Of a stretch of DNA of 64,000 bases, positions 60,476 through 64,000 are shown in pieces (positions within the stretch are counted from its first letter, which is position 1; each line of letters starts with the position of its first letter). The stretch covers positions 104,136-168,135 of the forward strand of contig DLOZ01000010.1 in NCBI GenBank assembly GCA_002479765.1. The letters run 5' to 3'. The translations under genes were made by a program, and so were the position numbers. The notes beneath the pieces are model-generated. The model saw only the letters and a list, made by a program, of their open reading frames with translations, was not told where the DNA came from and ran no database searches. The stretch is from Sphingomonadales bacterium UBA7471. Its GTDB lineage: Bacteria; Pseudomonadota; Alphaproteobacteria; Sphingomonadales; Sphingomonadaceae.

Positions 60476-61600
60476 GTGAAAAGAAACAACATAAATATAG
60501 TTAACGAGTTGCACGCCAAGGCGCAGAGTGAGGGCTTTGTCGCCTTTGGGATTGCGCCGGGGCACCTTGCGCCACGCGCGGGGCTGCGGCTGCGGCAGTG
60601 GATCGAGGAAGGCCGCCATGGCGACATGTTGTGGATGGAAAGCCGCGTCGATGAACGCGCCAATCCCGATATTTTATGGCCCGAAGTAAAATCCGTGATC
60701 ATGCTGGGGATGAGCTACGCGCCGCCGCATGACCCAATGGCGCTTGCGGGCGATGACACAAAGGCGCGGATATCGGTCTATGCGCAAGGACGCGACTATC
60801 ATGATGTCGTCAAAGGCGCGCTCAAGCGGCTCGCCAGTTGGCTGGCCCACTCGGCAGAGGTCGGCGTCAAAGTGTTCGTTGATACCGCGCCCGTTATGGA
60901 AAAGGCGCTGGCTGAGGTCGCGGGACTTGGGTGGCAAGGCAAGCACAGCAACATCGTCAGCAAGGAGCATGGCAGCTGGCTGTTCCTTGGGGCGATTTAT
61001 ACGACGGCAGAGCTCGCTTCATCGGCTCCAGCGACTGACACATGCGGTTCGTGCCGGGCATGCCAAGACATCTGCCCAACCAATGCCTTTCCGGCGCCCT
61101 ACCAAGTCGATGCGCGCCGATGCATCTCCTATCTCACCATTGAGCATAAGGGCCCCATCGACCGCGAACTGCGCCCCTTAATGGGCAATCACATTTATGG
61201 CTGCGATGATTGTCTGGCCGTGTGCCCGTGGAACAAATTTGCCGAGACCGCCGCAGCACATAAGGCATTTTTGCCCCGCGAAGCGTTGGTCGCGCCGCGT
61301 ATTGGCGACCTTTTGACTTTGGATGATGCACAGTTTCGCACGCTGTTTTCCGGCTCGCCCGTCAAGCGCATTGGCCGCGACCGCTTTGTGCGCAATGTGT
61401 TGATCGCGGCTGGCAATGGCCTTGACCTTGGCGTGCTGCCCGCGGTCGAGAAGCTCATCGAAGACGCGTCACCGGTCATCCGTGGTGCCGCAATCTGGGC
61501 GATGTCGCGGCTGTCGCCCGAAATATTTGCGCGTGAAAAGCAGGTGCGCTTTGCCGACGAACTGGACCCGTCGGTTCGTGCCGAATGGACGCCGAGTTAG
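60476..61600 (+). CDS. queG: tRNA epoxyqueuosine(34) reductase
   Basis: Iron-sulfur, cobalamin-dependent enzyme of 374 residues for the last step of queuosine synthesis in tRNA. Two [4Fe-4S] clusters are held by CGSCRACQDICPTNAF and CDDCLAVCPWN, with RRCISYLTIEHKGPID between. The C-terminal helical repeats bind tRNA. The start is GTG at 60476, with AAGG seven bases upstream. Its TAG stop is the first three bases of the TAGGGTCAGGACCTA motif. Confidence 0.95.
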   Translation: MKRNNINIVNELHAKAQSEGFVAFGIAPGHLAPRAGLRLRQWIEEGRHGDMLWMESRVDERANPDILWPEVKSVIMLGMSYAPPHDPMALAGDDTKARISVYAQGRDYHDVVKGALKRLASWLAHSAEVGVKVFVDTAPVMEKALAEVAGLGWQGKHSNIVSKEHGSWLFLGAIYTTAELASSAPATDTCGSCRACQDICPTNAFPAPYQVDARRCISYLTIEHKGPIDRELRPLMGNHIYGCDDCLAVCPWNKFAETAAAHKAFLPREALVAPRIGDLLTLDDAQFRTLFSGSPVKRIGRDRFVRNVLIAAGNGLDLGVLPAVEKLIEDASPVIRGAAIWAMSRLSPEIFAREKQVRFADELDPSVRAEWTPS

Positions 61601-61612
61601 GGTCAGGACCTA
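61598..61612. repeat. Lone TAGGGTCAGGACCTA copy between convergent genes
   Basis: This 15-mer is identical to positions 63736-63750 at the left end of the 265-bp element and shares 13 bases with the copy at 1339-1352. It provides the queG stop codon and fills the gap up to one base before the stop of the convergent lipoprotein gene (61614). No second end or internal hairpin is present here. Confidence 0.65.
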
Positions 61613-61613
61613 G

Positions 61614-62006
61614 TCAGCGGCGTTGCAAGGCATCAATGCAGGATGCGCGGTCCACCGCAGCACCATCGCTGCGTCGCGCGTCGACATAGGTAACGATCTC
61701 GGTCCGGCCCTTGCCGTCGGGATAGAGAAACATATCAAGGACGCAGGCTTTGCCAACAAATTGCAGCTTGCGGCCATGAACCTCAACCACATCAAGCCGC
61801 GGTTCGCCAAAAAGGCGTTTCAACGTCCCGACATCCTTGCCCATGACTGCCTCTAGGCCTTTTGGTCCCGTGGCAGGGCGAACGGGAATGGGCGGCGCAG
61901 TGCGCTGTACGGATGCGGGGGGGCGGGTTTGCGCATATGCAAGAGGCGCAGATACACAGCCTGCCAAAATCAAAGCGATCGCGCATGCGGTGATGGTTTG
62001 TTTCAT
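61614..62006 (-). CDS. Hypothetical lipoprotein
   Basis: Protein of 130 residues, family not recognised. A lipoprotein signal (LILAGC lipobox) is followed by a Pro/Arg-rich linker and a small C-terminal domain with LKRLFGEPRLDVVEVHGRKLQFVG, then CVLDMFLYPDG, a pattern reminiscent of SmpA/OmlA-type small outer-membrane lipoproteins. Two cysteines (in KACVLD and RASCID) may form a disulfide. Its start overlaps the EI24 gene by 4 bp. Confidence 0.72.
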   Translation of the reverse strand: MKQTITACAIALILAGCVSAPLAYAQTRPPASVQRTAPPIPVRPATGPKGLEAVMGKDVGTLKRLFGEPRLDVVEVHGRKLQFVGKACVLDMFLYPDGKGRTEIVTYVDARRSDGAAVDRASCIDALQRR

Positions 62007-62668
62007 GTGGCTCTGCTTTCGGAATGGACCATGTGCACAGCCATTGCCGTAGCCAGCACGGGCACCAGCAGGTTGAAAAATGGGATCAGCATGCCAACGG
62101 TACCAATGAAGCCAAGAAAGAGGCGCGGCAGTTTTTGGATGCTGCCTTGCGATGCGCCATGGCGGGCAATCAGCATATCTTCCAAATCCTTGCCCAAAAG
62201 GAGCGCATTGATAAGCATGAAGGCGATCGCCGTGCCAACGCCCGTCACCAGCAAAAGGATATAGAGCGGCAATGCAAGGAGGTTGTAACCAACCACGCGC
62301 GCGATTGACCGCACCGCCATATGCACGCCAGCGCCGACGCCCGGACGCTTTCCAAACGCAGCTTTCTGGGGATAATATCGGTCTTCAACCGCATCGATGA
62401 TATCGTCGGCGAAGATCCAAGTGATTGCGACGGCAACCACCCGGAAAAGCAGAAACGCCGAAATCGGGATGATGGCCAGCGACAAGAAGGTCGACAGATA
62501 TGCGCCATTTTGAATGTTGAGCCATTCAAAAAGCCAATCGAGCGCAAACCACATGGCGACGCCCAATAAAAGGAAGCTGGCAAAGCTACACAACACCACT
62601 TTGACAAGCAGCATTGCCACGCGCCTGTCCGAAAGGCTTTGGAACGAAAGCTGGAGCGCCTGGATCAT
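62003..62668 (-). CDS. EI24/CysZ-like membrane protein
   Basis: Protein of 221 residues with about four to six hydrophobic segments of the EI24 family, which includes the sulfate permease CysZ. Typical features are IQALQLSFQSLSDRRVAMLLVK at the N-terminus, SIARVVGYNLLALPLYILLLVTGVGTA, and LLGKDLEDMLIARHG. A sulfate-transport role is possible but context gives no support. Overlaps the lipoprotein gene by 4 bp and is divergent from adenosine kinase. Confidence 0.82.
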   Translation of the reverse strand: MIQALQLSFQSLSDRRVAMLLVKVVLCSFASFLLLGVAMWFALDWLFEWLNIQNGAYLSTFLSLAIIPISAFLLFRVVAVAITWIFADDIIDAVEDRYYPQKAAFGKRPGVGAGVHMAVRSIARVVGYNLLALPLYILLLVTGVGTAIAFMLINALLLGKDLEDMLIARHGASQGSIQKLPRLFLGFIGTVGMLIPFFNLLVPVLATAMAVHMVHSESRAT

Positions 62669-62742
62669 GTCGCGCTTCTAAAGCGCTTGCCCGAAATGTC
62701 CAACGCCAGTAGGGCGCGGCGAGCTTATTTATAGGAATTTTC

Positions 62743-63738
62743 ATGACTGAAAGCCGCTTCGACGTCCTCGCCATTGGCAACGCAATTGTTGATATCATTG
62801 CCAACACCGATGATGCTTTTATCGAGAGCGAAGGCCTGACCAAAGGCAGCATGCAGCTGATTGATGAGGAACGTGCGCAGGCATTATATGCCCATATGGG
62901 TCCTGCCCGTGAAATCAGCGGTGGCTCGGCCGCAAATACCTTGGCCGGCCTTGCGCGGCTTGGACATAAAACAGCATTTATCGGGCAGGTCGCAAATGAC
63001 CAGCTTGGCCAAGTGTTCGCACATGACATTCGTGCCGGCGGTATCCATTTCGATGTTCCGGCACGTGATGGCGCACCTTCGACCGCACGTTGCTACATTC
63101 TCGTCACGCCAGATGCGCAGCGGACGATGAATACCTTTTTGGGCGCGTCGCAATATCTGCCCGCCACGCTGATCGACAAGTCGCTGATTGAAAGCGCGGC
63201 GATATTATATCTGGAAGGCTATTTGTGGGATCCTGAGGAGCCACGTGCCGCGATGCGCACCGCTATCGATGTCGCGCGTGCCGCAGGTCGCAAGGTTGCG
63301 CTGACATTGTCCGATGCATTCGTCATTTCGCGCCATGGACCAGACTTTTTGGCTGAAATGGAAGCCGGTCGCATCGACATATTGTTTGCGAACGAAGTCG
63401 AAATTTGTGCGCTCAACAACAGCGATGATTTCGAAGCATCGGTCGCGGCCATCGCGGCGAAGGTTCCATTGTTGGTCTGCACACGCGGCGAACATGGCGC
63501 CATCGCGATCGAAAACGGCGTGCGTACCGAAGTCGGCGCAGAACCCGTCGCCCAATTGGTCGACACGACGGGGGCAGGCGACTTGTTCGCATCAGGCGTG
63601 TTTGCCGGGATAGCGCAGGGCCGCCCGATGGCCGAATGCCTTGTCATGGGCGCAGTGTGCGCGGCCGAGATCATTTCGCATTATGGTGCGCGGCCAGAAG
63701 CGGACATCGCAGAGCTTGTGGCCAAGCGTCTGGCTTAG
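62743..63738 (+). CDS. Adenosine kinase (PfkB family)
   Basis: Ribokinase-type sugar kinase of 331 residues that phosphorylates adenosine for salvage. FDVLAIGNAIVDIIANTDD opens it, then GGSAANTLAGLARLG (PfkB signature 1) and DTTGAGDLFASGVFAGIAQG (signature 2, catalytic Asp). The length is normal for the group. Its TAG stop is also the first three bases of the inverted-repeat element, so the element's end supplies the stop codon without visible truncation. Confidence 0.92.
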   Translation: MTESRFDVLAIGNAIVDIIANTDDAFIESEGLTKGSMQLIDEERAQALYAHMGPAREISGGSAANTLAGLARLGHKTAFIGQVANDQLGQVFAHDIRAGGIHFDVPARDGAPSTARCYILVTPDAQRTMNTFLGASQYLPATLIDKSLIESAAILYLEGYLWDPEEPRAAMRTAIDVARAAGRKVALTLSDAFVISRHGPDFLAEMEAGRIDILFANEVEICALNNSDDFEASVAAIAAKVPLLVCTRGEHGAIAIENGVRTEVGAEPVAQLVDTTGAGDLFASGVFAGIAQGRPMAECLVMGAVCAAEIISHYGARPEADIAELVAKRLA

Positions 63739-64000
63739 GGTCAGGACCTATTAAATGCACCATCGCGGCGTCAAAATGGCAAAGATATCGAAATAAAATG
63801 TCCGCCGCAGGCAGTTATTCTGCCTGCAAGGGCATTTTGCTTTGAGATCGAAGCCATTTTGGCGTCCTTCGGATTTGACCCATATTGTCCATATCTGCGT
63901 TGGCAAGCTTGGACTTAGAACCACTAAGTCCGGCGCTTGCCGCCTTGCACTGAACAATATGGCCTCAAACCGCGAAGGCGCATTTAATAGGTCCTGACCC
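63736..64000. mobile_element. MITE-like element with 31-bp terminal inverted repeats and two hairpins
   Basis: Bases 63738-63768 and 63970-64000 are inverted repeats, matching at 29 of 31 positions with the outer 21 perfect. Inside are two long imperfect hairpins. The first (about 63769-63864) is tipped by GCAGGCAG, TTATT, CTGCCTGC. The second (about 63871-63971) has CATATTGT/ACAATATG, GGCAAGC/GCTTGCC and GGACTTAG/CTAAGTCC around an AACCA loop. No open frame for a transposase is present, so it is non-autonomous. The window ends exactly at the right terminus, so any target-site duplication beyond it is not visible. Confidence 0.78.

Noticed and set aside
60430..60702. Upstream extension of the ABC ATPase frame
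   Set aside because: It runs antisense into queG and lacks family-like sequence; the ATG at 60429 has a usable ribosome-binding site.

Overview
The window is a gene-dense, ordinary-looking chromosomal stretch from an alphaproteobacterium, most likely of the order Sphingomonadales (Sphingorhabdus/Sphingopyxis-like). This is inferred from protein character and gene order, not from a database search. The supporting neighbourhoods are DUF1674-rsmB-rpe-heparinase-purH, pyrE-pdxJ-acpS-lepB, ctaC-ctaD-ctaB-(CoxF-like)-ctaG-ctaE-DUF983-SURF1, pcm-like/tolC/PopZ-like near valS, and an Atm1-type ABC exporter. No rRNA, prophage, insertion sequence with a transposase, or CRISPR array was found.

Layout. 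1-7.7 kb: the 3' part of an oligopeptidase B gene, a thioesterase, an SDHAF4-like protein, rsmB, a GNAT, then rpe-heparinase-purH. 7.8-13.5 kb: an RhlE-type helicase, then a three-gene envelope-glycan unit (UDP-galactopyranose-mutase-like flavoprotein, GtrA, GT-C-like membrane protein). 13.5-20.4 kb (minus strand): thrC, a methyltransferase, folB and a pteridine-reductase-like SDR, then a GMC oxidoreductase and a sterol-desaturase group. 20.5-28.3 kb (minus strand): recQ, an Atm1-like exporter, an AI-2E transporter, and pyrE-pdxJ-acpS-lepB. 28.5-35.6 kb: the complete aa3-type cytochrome c oxidase structural and assembly operon. 35.6-48.4 kb (minus strand): infC, a DsbD-family reductase, a MATE transporter, valS, two exported hydrolases, a PopZ-like protein, tolC and a degenerate pcm. 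48.7-56.8 kb: tRNA-Cys, a LytM peptidase, xseA/purD with overlapping divergent start codons, a membrane-anchored histone-like protein, and a SCO1/YcgN/M48 group. 56.9-64 kb: a CYP153-like P450, a NatAB-type ABC exporter, queG, a CysZ-like protein and adenosine kinase.

How the genes work together. The strongest functional unit is respiratory: oxidase subunits II, I and III with heme O synthase, the Cox11-type copper chaperone, SURF1 and small membrane helpers, plus a separate SCO1 copper chaperone near 55 kb. Most other genes are housekeeping genes packed into translationally coupled operons with 4-bp ATGA or GTGA overlaps.

Most unusual signals. (a) The last 265 bp form a transposase-less element with 31-bp terminal inverted repeats and two long internal hairpins. 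Its end motif TAGGGTCAGGACCTA also occurs alone at 61598, and a close variant lies near 1340; at all three places it touches a gene's stop codon. (b) A membrane-anchored protein carries a roughly 180-residue Lys/Ala/Pro histone-H1-like tail and a C-terminal helix-hairpin-helix domain. (c) infC very probably starts at an AUC codon. (d) xseA and purD share one CATG tetramer for their divergent start codons.
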